Assembly: GCA_029641185.1 (NCBI GenBank)
Contig: JAPWGK010000024.1
Coordinates: 186,001 to 250,000, forward strand
Direction of reading: 5' to 3'
Length of the DNA: 64,000 bases
From: Pseudofabraea citricarpa
Lineage: Eukaryota; Ascomycota; Leotiomycetes; Helotiales; Dermateaceae
Shown here: positions 11,501-20,448 of the stretch, piece by piece
How positions within the stretch are numbered: position 1 is the stretch's first letter
Layout of the letters: the number at the start of each line of letters is the position of its first letter
The notes under the pieces: model-generated
Seen by the model: the letters and a program-made list of their open reading frames with translations, nothing else
The model's database searches: none
Told to the model about the DNA's origin: nothing
Position numbers and translations under genes: made by a program

Positions 11501-13184
11501 TAAGCTAGGAATTTCCGGCAACACCTTTTTTGCATCAAGAATCTCCCGGCTTTTCGATACAGCTTCTGATCTAAAAGAGAAAGAAGACTATACAAAAAGG
11601 CTTCTAGATGCAGAGAAAGGCATGAGATCCGAGGTCTACTCAATTCATGACTCTACGCCGCAAGTAGGACTTACAAGGCAAGTTGTATTTTATACAATTC
11701 TAGACTACTATGATCCGAGTGAGTACCATTTGGCTAACATAAAATTCCTTCCCACAGGTATCTTCAAATGAAGGTCTATGGTACGCCAATTTATGCACTT
11801 CTTCTATCACTGGGACAAATATTATCTGCAAACTCATTCCAGATCACTCTTCTCGCAGGAGATATCAAACAAGCCTCCGAGCAGAAACTTTACACGACAG
11901 CCAGCATTTTTCTTGTGACATCTATCATGTGGTGGCTTCTATTTTGCAGATTAAAGTCTGCATATGTCCTTTCTGTTCCATTTGTCTTTTATGGCCTCGC
12001 GTTTTTCGTTCTGGGTTTTGCACCTCTCAGCCGGAATCTATCATGGACTACAAGTATTCAGAATGCTTCCGCAAGACTTTATACGGTGGCTTCTTCAAGT
12101 GGTTCCTTGTTCTTTGCATTGAACTTTACAGATAAGGGTAGGATTCAGAACACAAACTTCAGATTGTTTCCGACTGACATTAAACAGGAGATACTTCAGT
12201 AAAAGAATGGGTTAAGAAAGCTTCCATCCTCCAAGGACTGCAACAGTTATCCGTCGTTGCTCTGTGGTACTGTGGTAAGTACTTTAACAGCCTCTTATCC
12301 AGGTATACTATTTCTAACATCGCTTCTCTACAGGAAGTCAAATGGCTATCGCCGACGCAGCCAGAATGTTTCAGCAGCACAGCCCACCGTCCATCCTCAC
12401 ATCATCCATACTACCATGGCTCACGACTTTTACAGCACTAACTTTCTGGACTATTGGAATCATCCTCTTTATCGGCCTCCCGGATTATTATCACCAGAAG
12501 CCAGGTTCATTCCCATCCTTCTACAAGTCTCTTTTGCGACGAAAAACTATGATATGGTTCCTTGTCTCGGTTTTCCTCCAGAACTATTTCCTGTCAATTC
12601 CTTACGGTCGAAACTGGCGATACTTGTGGTCATCTAAGCATGCATCTACTTGGACCATTACCTTGCTTGTACTCTTCGTGTTTGTTGGTTTATGGGGTTT
12701 TATTCTCTATAAATTTGCTACCTACAGTGACACACATCCGTGGATTCTTCCTATATTCGGTATAGGACTCGGCTGCCCACGCTGGGCACAGATGCTATGG
12801 GGAGCTTCGGGAAATGGGCTTTACTTACCTTGGGCAGGCTCACATATTATGTCTGCACTCCTAGGACGTTTCCTCTGGTTGTGGCTAGGACTGCTTGATA
12901 CTATACAAGGCGTAGGGCTTGGATTGATTTTATTACAGACTATGACAAGGCATCATGTCGCTTTTGTGTCAATAACTGCGCAGGTTGTCGGTAGTGCTGC
13001 CACAATTCTGGCAAGGGCTACAGCCCCTGATAACTTAGGTCCTGGCCCCGTATTTCCTACATTCTCTGCCGGAGTCAAAGATGCGCTGAGCGAAGGATGG
13101 TTCTGGATAGCATTGATGGCACAGGGTATCATTTGTGTCGGGTTCTTTGCTTTCTTCCGAGGAGAGCAGTTACAAAAGCCTTAA
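5566..13184 (+). CDS. ags1: Cell wall alpha-1,3-glucan synthase
   Basis: Ags1/Mok1-type enzyme that makes cell-wall alpha-1,3-glucan from UDP-glucose at the plasma membrane. My model has 11 exons: 5566-5964, 6013-6128, 6199-6427, 6480-7078, 7187-9550, 9597-9648, 9703-10094, 10148-11722, 11758-12137, 12188-12274, 12334-13184. It gives 2347 residues, the usual family length, with a fully consistent frame. The start was chosen because a signal peptide (MWVWLVLLALPATLA) begins there. A GH13 amylase-like ectodomain follows (DGYRIDKGLQ near residue 298), then one membrane span near residue 1075. Next is a GT5 synthase domain with KIGGLGVM near 1175 and a DEPFGLVAVEFG segment near 1540. A multispanning C-terminal domain begins near 1910. 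Intron 7 has a GTTTTT donor but a good TACTAATAC branch point. Intron 8 must be only 35 nt to keep frame. The surface glucan can mask other wall components and affects aggregation; that is family knowledge. Confidence 0.95.
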
Positions 13185-13808
13185 GAGTTTCCAAGACCAT
13201 GATATATGTAATAAAAATGGTTGGTAATATGTTAATATATCAAACAGTAAAGTTCAATCTACTGGTTCTGTGTTTGTGCCCATGCTCCCATACGGCTATA
13301 CAGCGGCCTAAGACAGACACAAAGAAAGAAAAGCCAAATTTACGCTGATATTATCTTGTTTCAAATCCAAAGTCGTGTAAATTTATTTGACAGAAAAATA
13401 ATGTTAATCCCAAAAACTACCCAAGAATGATGGACTTGCTCATCGAAGAGGAAAAGGGGTGAATGGATGACTCTCGAAATATTGTTTCCCACGCCAAGAG
13501 ACGGTGTGACACCATTTCATCCAACTTCCTCTTTCGGCTTTGATCCAACACCTCCAGGCCCCAAAAACCAAAACCAACACGTCTGATTTCCTTACTTGTC
13601 TTGCCGAACATTGGCGACTCGTTTACGGCAAGGAGTCAGAGACATGATGTTACCCTGAGGAGCATGTGCATAGCATAAAGTATTTTCATGCCCTGAAGAC
13701 TTATACACTTTCTCTCTTTCTCCATTGTACTTCTGGAGTGTGGATTTATCACGGCAAGATCACCTACAGTACCACTGTCGACTATTCTTCGGAAGGAAAA
13801 CCCAAAAT
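13185..13808. other. Intergenic, ags1 3-prime end to NLR start
   Basis: A 624-nt gap between two genes in the same direction. It should contain the ags1 3-prime UTR (AT-rich just after the stop, with several AATAAA-like stretches) and the promoter and 5-prime UTR of the NLR gene. The NLR frame stays open upstream to 13725, but residues before the ATG at 13809 are not NLR-like. No other gene is seen. Confidence 0.5.
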
Positions 13809-16800
13809 ATGTCGACAGAAGACGATCGAGACTTTGTTATTCTCGGCGGGAATGACATAGTTGACTTCAATCCAGGTGGCATTCTACCGCAATCACCAGA
13901 AGACATACAGAAGATCAAAGTGTGGCTTCACCCTACAGACTATGATGCTGCATCTAGCGAATATGTAAAGCATCTTGCAGCTTATGCCTCACGAACTGGA
14001 GATTGGATCAAGGAAACTGCACAGTTCAAAGAATGGCATAGTTCGTCAAACATCGGTGCATTATGGATCAGCGCTATCCCCGGTGCTGGAAAATCTGTCG
14101 CAGCCGCTCATCTTGCATCATTGTTAGAAAAGTCAGAGAGAGTACCTGTATTAAGATTCTTCTTTCGCCAGATAATCACTACCAACAGATCGCATAGATC
14201 CCTTCTTCAAGACTGGCTAGCACAAATACTTGATTACAGCCCTCCTTTGCAAGCCCAACTAAAGCTCTTGATGGATGATAAACACAGTTTCGACAAAATT
14301 TCATGCATCGAAATAGGAAATTACCTTCGCGATGCTCTTCAAGGACTTCCTCGGGTATATTGCGTTGCAGATGCGTTGGATGAAATGGATATCGACGACC
14401 ATACAATCCCCTTTCTCAATCAGCTCATCAGCTTGGGTAGCCTTCGTCCGTCTTCGATAAAAGTTCTGATGACTAGCCGTCCCATCGCTCGCCTTACAAA
14501 TATACTCGATTGTTCATTTGTACTGCACGTCGCTATAAGACCCCATCTAGTTGAGCCTGATATTCAAGTTTATGCCAAACAACGGCTTGATTCAACGGAA
14601 CTACCTGAAACTACGAAGATTGAAATCCAGCAAGCAATCTGTACTAGAGCTGGGGGATTGTTCCTTTATGCTAGATTGATGATGGATGACCTCCAGCTCG
14701 TGCCTGGAAAACACGACTTCTCACAAACCGAGGGACTTCTAGATAACCTCCCTATGGGGCTAGGAGAAATGTATACGCAATTACTTCACGACCATTCAGT
14801 TAGATCTGGTGTTCCCCAGCAGCTGCAGTTGATCATACTTCGCCTTGTTACACATGCGTCACGACCTCCCAGGCTTGTTGAAATAGCTGCTGTGGTCAAC
14901 TTCGTGCGTGAAACAATGACTCCAGACCTTTTTGGGATGATTTCCTTCACAGATCCTAAGTCAATTGTCAGAAATGCATGCGGGCCCCTCCTGGAGATAT
15001 TGAGAGATGATACCGTCTCTATCATTCATCACTCTTTCACAGAGTTTCTCACCGACTACGAGCGAGATCCAAGCCTTTCGCAGAAGTTTTACTTCCCATT
15101 AATTGACCCCAAATATACACACAAGGAACTGGCGTTGATCTGTATCAAATACCTATTCACTGGGTGGGCTGATGAAGTAGTCTTGACAGAATCCAGGGGC
15201 TCCCTATACAAAAACACCTATGGCCCTCTTTGCCTAAAATATCCCTTCCTAAATTACGCGATTGATTACTGGCCGTTTCACATCTCAAAAATTGGAGAGG
15301 TAGATCCAGAAACATTTTGCTTGTTAGATGATTTGTTACAACCGAAATCAAAAACACTTCTCGCATATCTTGCTGTGTGCAAGGATGAGAGTTACTGTGG
15401 GGTCTCAAAATCATTCAAAGAAACGTCAAAAGAAGAAACCACATCGCTCCATGTGGCTGCTACGCAAGATCTATCATTTTATGTCGAACATCTTCTCCTA
15501 AATCTTGAGAGTACCTTGGATTCATCCATAGACGAATCCCAAGAGACCAGAGAAACTACTGGTATAAATCAACGCGACTCTGTAAATTCAAGAACCCCTT
15601 TACAGCGTGCGATATCAAAAGGCAATATCACAACTGTTTCTGTTTTGCTCAGACATGGTGCAGCAGTCAATTTTCGAAGTACTACTCGCTCGAATCCTTT
15701 AATTTGCGCCATATACAAACCAGATATAATTTCTCTGCTACTGGAAGCAGGAGCAGATTTGATGTTATCTGAGAATGGCTCCATCAGATACCCTTCTTAT
15801 TGTGAGTGTGGAAGAGAAACTAGAGATTTCTACTCAGAGTCAACACCCCTGCGTGAGCTTTGCTTGAACGGCAGAGTGGACTCTGTCAGAGTCTGTCTCC
15901 CTTATCTTAGCTCGGAAATGCTTCACGAAGCGCTTTATAGAGCGGCAGATTTTGGCAAGACAGAGTTATTCCTGATGCTTCTCGAAATGCCAGGAATCGA
16001 TATCCACAGAGCTTTCGATGGCGAAAGCCTGCTACATATCACCGCTAAAGGTTACATGGCTGAATGCGTATCAAAGCTTCTGGAACTAGGTGCTGATATC
16101 AACATCAATTCGAAGAGCGGGTTTGGGTCCTGCAATGAACCTCATCATGATAAAGCATCTTCACCGCTTCACGCATTTGCAAGAGCCACATGCGATGGTG
16201 AGCTAAGCCCGAAGACCGAAACTCTCAAGTCACTTTTGAATGCAGGATGTGATATCAATGCTATTGATTCTGCTTTTAAAACACCTCTTCATTATGCAAT
16301 TGAGTTTGCAAGCGAGCCTTTTCAGCGTTACACTTACGGGCCCAAAGACGAAACTTTTGATGGCCCTTTCGAAACCATCGCTCTTCTATTGGAAAATGGT
16401 GCAGATCCTTTGGCCACTTTGAAAGATGGACGCACATCGCTTCACTTGATTCCAAATAGAGGCAATACCAAGGGAGTTGATAGGATAATCAAGTTCTTAA
16501 TTGACGCCGAAGTAGATGTCAATGTAAGCGAAAATGTACACGGTTGCACACCTCTTTTCGGCACTCTTGGTGAGCACGATAATACCAACTTACAGGCATT
16601 TCTTGAAGGAGGTGCAAATTGTAATGCTGGCGACAATGAAGGAAACACGCCACTGCATATTGTGCTAAGCATGGGCTTCAGGTTGAAGGTTCAAATTCAA
16701 CAGCTCAGATTACTCCTCAACCATGGCGCTGATCCAAATGCCAGAAATAAAAAAGGGGAGACACCTTTGAACAGATTGATATGGATAGATCCCGAGATCC

Positions 16801-17684
16801 TCGATATGATGATATCATATGGAGCTGATATCGAGTCAAGGGACAACAAAGGGCGTACTCTTCTCATGCGTGCCATTCGAGGGTGCTATTTTGAAAATGT
16901 TCACCACCTTCTTCAGAGGGGAGCAAGAGCAGACAGCAGAGATTCGGCCGGCAGAACTGTCATGCACGCATTCTGCGAACGAAATGACTGTGTCAATTCT
17001 CTCCAGCAACTCGTGGCGGCGGGTGCTGATCTGACATTACCTGATTTTAGAGGAGACACCCTTTTTCACGTATTAGCCAGACGAGGCATGGGTCGATATC
17101 ATTATGATGCAGAGAGAAAAATTCAAGTTCTCGATATGCTATTAAAACTCGGCGTTTCTCCCTCTGCTCCAAACAACCTCGGCGAAACACCTCTACATAT
17201 AATCACACAGCTTGGAGGTCTTAAATACTGTTCCCAAGGTCTGGACCCGTTCTATGACTTCTTTTGTGGTCCCAAATGTGGCGTTGATGTCAATTTTGCT
17301 GACACAAGAGGCATACGACCGATTCATATTGCAGTGACTCGGTCAGAAGCTCATGTTAAGCGCCTCTTGCAAGATGGCGCAGATCCATTCGTCATCACAA
17401 ACGAAGGTCAATCGACCTTACAGATTGCGGCTCGTATGAGAAGAAGTGATATCGTGGGGTTCTTGTTGGATTCGTACTCTGGAAAACGAGAATCTTTGGT
17501 TGATCATGTTGACGAAATGGGAAGAACAGCTCTTCATTATGCTTGCAGATCAGGCCGAATCGAAAGTGTGCAAATGCTACTTACTGCAGGAGCAAATCCA
17601 AATATCAAGGATAAGGAGAAGCTCACGCCTTTAGACATGTGTGCCGACTACATCCAAGAACGATTTCACTGGGACTCAAGATAA
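13809..17684 (+). CDS. NACHT-ankyrin NLR-like protein (part before in-frame TAA)
   Basis: This frame encodes 1291 residues of a STAND/NLR protein. A short leader (WLHPTDYDAASSEYVKHL) precedes the nucleotide-binding domain. Walker A is PGAGKS around residues 91-96, and a Walker B-like VYCVADALDEMD lies around 183-194, followed by a TSRP sensor-like motif. A helical region (HHSFTEFLTDY near 410) follows. From about residue 590 to the end there are many ankyrin repeats (TPLHIV, GADPNARN, GRTALHYAC motifs). Fungal proteins of this design are ATP-switched signalling proteins tied to allorecognition or defence; the ligand is unknown. No N-terminal effector domain is visible. The frame ends at TAA 17682-17684 inside an ankyrin region, yet the same frame stays open for another 819 codons. 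I think this and the next feature are one gene. Start at 13809 because conserved-looking sequence begins there. Confidence 0.85.
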   Translation: MSTEDDRDFVILGGNDIVDFNPGGILPQSPEDIQKIKVWLHPTDYDAASSEYVKHLAAYASRTGDWIKETAQFKEWHSSSNIGALWISAIPGAGKSVAAAHLASLLEKSERVPVLRFFFRQIITTNRSHRSLLQDWLAQILDYSPPLQAQLKLLMDDKHSFDKISCIEIGNYLRDALQGLPRVYCVADALDEMDIDDHTIPFLNQLISLGSLRPSSIKVLMTSRPIARLTNILDCSFVLHVAIRPHLVEPDIQVYAKQRLDSTELPETTKIEIQQAICTRAGGLFLYARLMMDDLQLVPGKHDFSQTEGLLDNLPMGLGEMYTQLLHDHSVRSGVPQQLQLIILRLVTHASRPPRLVEIAAVVNFVRETMTPDLFGMISFTDPKSIVRNACGPLLEILRDDTVSIIHHSFTEFLTDYERDPSLSQKFYFPLIDPKYTHKELALICIKYLFTGWADEVVLTESRGSLYKNTYGPLCLKYPFLNYAIDYWPFHISKIGEVDPETFCLLDDLLQPKSKTLLAYLAVCKDESYCGVSKSFKETSKEETTSLHVAATQDLSFYVEHLLLNLESTLDSSIDESQETRETTGINQRDSVNSRTPLQRAISKGNITTVSVLLRHGAAVNFRSTTRSNPLICAIYKPDIISLLLEAGADLMLSENGSIRYPSYCECGRETRDFYSESTPLRELCLNGRVDSVRVCLPYLSSEMLHEALYRAADFGKTELFLMLLEMPGIDIHRAFDGESLLHITAKGYMAECVSKLLELGADININSKSGFGSCNEPHHDKASSPLHAFARATCDGELSPKTETLKSLLNAGCDINAIDSAFKTPLHYAIEFASEPFQRYTYGPKDETFDGPFETIALLLENGADPLATLKDGRTSLHLIPNRGNTKGVDRIIKFLIDAEVDVNVSENVHGCTPLFGTLGEHDNTNLQAFLEGGANCNAGDNEGNTPLHIVLSMGFRLKVQIQQLRLLLNHGADPNARNKKGETPLNRLIWIDPEILDMMISYGADIESRDNKGRTLLMRAIRGCYFENVHHLLQRGARADSRDSAGRTVMHAFCERNDCVNSLQQLVAAGADLTLPDFRGDTLFHVLARRGMGRYHYDAERKIQVLDMLLKLGVSPSAPNNLGETPLHIITQLGGLKYCSQGLDPFYDFFCGPKCGVDVNFADTRGIRPIHIAVTRSEAHVKRLLQDGADPFVITNEGQSTLQIAARMRRSDIVGFLLDSYSGKRESLVDHVDEMGRTALHYACRSGRIESVQMLLTAGANPNIKDKEKLTPLDMCADYIQERFHWDSR

Positions 17685-20144
17685 CTAGACACTGTAGACA
17701 GTCTGGGTGACTCTGATACATCATCATCGTTTGTTCTACTAGCGAATCCTACAAGGCCGAAGAAACCAGAAGAAATTTCCAATGTGTATCAAAGGACACC
17801 CAAAACCTTCGAGGTGCAGATCATATCAGAGCATCAGACAGTTGGGGTTCGGGACATTTTGAGGCTTCTGGTGGCATATGGCGCAAACATATCTTTTTTG
17901 CAGCCAGGAGTGCCCAAAGACCCCGTGGAAACTTTTGACAGTGCAAATTATTTGGATAAGCGTGGTGGAGCTATAGAACGAGCTCTGAGATTGTGCAATG
18001 AGGTCGTTGTCGATGAACTACTCTTTATTGCCGAATCATTGAAACCCCACGACACAGAATCGAACACCGACATGCCAACTCAGCCAGCCAGTTTCTTAGA
18101 AGATTATCTATCAATTCGGCCCAGAATGATCCCGAGCTCGTCGGTTCCCTTGGATGACATCGAGCAGCAACTCCGACAGATCCAAATGCTTCTTCAATTT
18201 GAGAATGATGGTTGGATAGAACGACTGTTCCGGGATGGTTTTGACTTTACCCGTCCAGAAAAGTCGGGCGTGTCCGCTGTTTCGATTTTGGTACGATGGG
18301 GATATATTCAACATCTGAACAAATTACATGGTCTTATTTCGACATCGCAACCCGACTGGTTGAAAAACTTAGACAAGTCCGAAAAGGTTTTGGAGTCTAG
18401 CCATCTCCTTATCTTGGCTTGCCAAAGACATCTACCGAACCTTCCCATCATCAAATTCTTGGTTGAGGAAGGCTGCGTTGATGTCAACCAGGTTAATAAA
18501 ACGAACAGGTCGGCATTACATACACTTGCTGCTTCCAACCTTTGGTGGAATGGTTTAGCATTGGAGTACTTGATTGCAAAAGGCGCAGACATCAATCTAC
18601 AGGGTACTAAACGGAGTTTTCCATGGGATGCTTCACGTTGTCACCTACACGGCGAAACACCTCTATTTATTGCTATCAGAACATTTGAGAGCCCAAACAC
18701 TGCAGAAGTCCTACTACGACTCGGTGCTGATCCCAATATTCTTGGACCATATGGAATATCATGTTTGAACCTAGCCGACTGCAATATGGAAAGGGTTACT
18801 CTTTTGATCAAGTACGGAGCAGACATTCAAGGAGGAAGAACACCATGGATTTTCAATGCTATTGGAACCAAAGACATTGCTATAGTGGAGTTTGCGTTGG
18901 AGCACGGCGCAAACGTCAACATGAGGACTAATCCTGTACCGCTTGAAAAAGGGGTGAATAATAATAGTATCCTTGATCGTGGCGTGTCGAAACGGGCTTG
19001 GCCGGGACTCGGTCGATTGTTCAACGACGTTGATTTTCGAGACCCATTTCCTGTTCACTACGCAGCTTACTCAAAAGAGTTTGCCACCAAAGATTCTAAA
19101 CCGAAGATGATACCCATCATCCGCACTCTGCTACAAGCTGGGGCAGACCCAACCCTGGTTCATAGAGATGGATTCTCAATTCTCCATGATATATGTGAGC
19201 ATGATGGAATTCTTGAGCCGTTCCTTAGCCATCCTGGAATTGATCCTGAGATGCGTGATTCGAAAGGAAGGACTCTCTTGCTTGCAGGCTGTTCTAACAG
19301 TTCTTTCGACCACTTTCTCGAAAACCTCGATATCGACTTCCAAACTATAGAGAGCGATGAGGATCCACCTGACTACGAGAAAGACGAACGAGAATTTTGG
19401 GAAAGTCAAAGAACCGCAGTAGAGATGCTACTAGAACATGGCGCAAATATAGCTGCTAGAGATAATCAAGGACAGAACGCATTACACTACCTACTCAAGA
19501 AAAATGTTGAGCGGCTCGTGTGCACAACAAGAAGAAACTTCAACAAGATGATTGAGCAAGAGGGCATATCGCGAGTCGTACAACAGAAAGATGACATGGG
19601 CTTTACACCTCTTCATTATGCACTTGCTAATAAAAATATCTGGGCCATTGAGGTTCTCCTCGATCATGGAGCAGATCCTATCGAGCCAGATCCGAACGGC
19701 GATACCGCATTGCATCATCTAGCAGCTCATCTTACGGTGACGGAAAATGAGCAGTCAGAATACGATTCTGAAGATGGTACGGTAGCACGGCTGTTTAAGC
19801 TGTTTATCGATCTTGGCGTCTCAACCAACGCACTCAACAACGAAGGAGAATCGGCGATATTCCCATACACACGTCGTGTAAAAGACCATATGAAATACCT
19901 TCCGCTATTCGTAGAGCAGAAAACTTCTGTCGATGTGATAAATAAGAAAGGAGAGAATTTACTACATATTCTTGGGGGCTTTCAATCGAGGAAGTATTGG
20001 GTACCTGCAGAGGATGATCCAGCAGTGATTATGTTCAAATGGTTAATGCAGCAAGGGTTGGACCCTATGGCCGAAGATTTGGATGTAGCTGCTACACTGG
20101 GTAGTTCTAGGATCATGGAGTTATTTAGACCGGATAAAAAATAG
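17685..20144 (+). CDS. In-frame ankyrin continuation of the NLR
   Basis: This 819-codon stretch is in exactly the same frame as the preceding NLR part, separated only by one TAA. It carries further ankyrin repeats (ILRLLVAYGANIS, FTPLHYALANKNIWA, EVLLDHGADPIEPD) and ends at a TAA at 20142-20144. No in-frame ATG occurs until 18072, so separate translation would lose about 129 codons, including ankyrin-like sequence. Three readings are possible. The stop may be decoded by readthrough (TAA followed by CTAG). An in-frame intron may remove it; 17639-17701 (63 nt) and 17641-17697 (57 nt) both have GT and AG ends and lengths divisible by three. Or a recent nonsense mutation may have truncated the gene. 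The absence of any other stop or frameshift over more than 6 kb argues against an old pseudogene. Confidence 0.75.
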   Translation, partial: LDTVDSLGDSDTSSSFVLLANPTRPKKPEEISNVYQRTPKTFEVQIISEHQTVGVRDILRLLVAYGANISFLQPGVPKDPVETFDSANYLDKRGGAIERALRLCNEVVVDELLFIAESLKPHDTESNTDMPTQPASFLEDYLSIRPRMIPSSSVPLDDIEQQLRQIQMLLQFENDGWIERLFRDGFDFTRPEKSGVSAVSILVRWGYIQHLNKLHGLISTSQPDWLKNLDKSEKVLESSHLLILACQRHLPNLPIIKFLVEEGCVDVNQVNKTNRSALHTLAASNLWWNGLALEYLIAKGADINLQGTKRSFPWDASRCHLHGETPLFIAIRTFESPNTAEVLLRLGADPNILGPYGISCLNLADCNMERVTLLIKYGADIQGGRTPWIFNAIGTKDIAIVEFALEHGANVNMRTNPVPLEKGVNNNSILDRGVSKRAWPGLGRLFNDVDFRDPFPVHYAAYSKEFATKDSKPKMIPIIRTLLQAGADPTLVHRDGFSILHDICEHDGILEPFLSHPGIDPEMRDSKGRTLLLAGCSNSSFDHFLENLDIDFQTIESDEDPPDYEKDEREFWESQRTAVEMLLEHGANIAARDNQGQNALHYLLKKNVERLVCTTRRNFNKMIEQEGISRVVQQKDDMGFTPLHYALANKNIWAIEVLLDHGADPIEPDPNGDTALHHLAAHLTVTENEQSEYDSEDGTVARLFKLFIDLGVSTNALNNEGESAIFPYTRRVKDHMKYLPLFVEQKTSVDVINKKGENLLHILGGFQSRKYWVPAEDDPAVIMFKWLMQQGLDPMAEDLDVAATLGSSRIMELFRPDKK

Positions 20145-20330
20145 ATTCTGGTTGTGGTGTTTGAGTTACTTCTTGAATTTGAGCGAAGCACACATGTGGA
20201 ATAAAGCTTGGGCGGTGGGGGGAAAGTTCGCACCCACCAATGAAACCTGAACAAATGCCGAGACATGCTCGTCACGACTAAACTAGGAACAAGCCTATTT
20301 TCTGACAAAAACGAAAACGAAAAGAAAAAT

Positions 20331-20337
20331 AAAAAAA
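20331..20337 (-). terminator. Pol III T-run terminator for tRNA-Gln
   Basis: Seven consecutive A on the plus strand give T7 on the minus strand, 8 nt after the last base of the tRNA. That is the position and form expected of an RNA polymerase III terminator. Confidence 0.7.
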
Positions 20338-20345
20338 CGAAGAAC

Positions 20346-20448
20346 AGGTCGTACCCGGGCTCGAACCGGGGACTCGGGAAATTTCTCAGGAAGAAATTGA
20401 TCTTGATATTATCAAAATCCCACGTGCTAACCGCTACACTATACAACC
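20346..20448 (-). tRNA. tRNA-Gln (UUG) with a 31-nt intron
   Basis: Read on the minus strand, the sequence folds as a complete cloverleaf. The acceptor stem is GGTTGTA paired with TACGACC, with discriminator T. The D-stem is GTGT/GCAC with loop AGCGGTTA, the anticodon stem TGGGA/TCCCG, and the T-arm CCCGG-TTCGAGC-CCGGG. The anticodon TTG lies at 20415-20413 and reads CAA (Gln). A 31-nt intron (20381-20411) sits one base 3-prime of the anticodon, the canonical eukaryotic position. It contains TCAA, which can pair with the anticodon region. The mature length is 72 nt. The acceptor ends resemble the yeast tRNA-Gln(UUG) pattern, including the unusual T discriminator. Confidence 0.93.

Noticed and set aside
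13725..13808. Longer N-terminus for the NLR from an ATG at 13725
   Set aside because: The added 28 residues are unlike the NLR leader, and the ATG at 13809 precedes family-like sequence directly.
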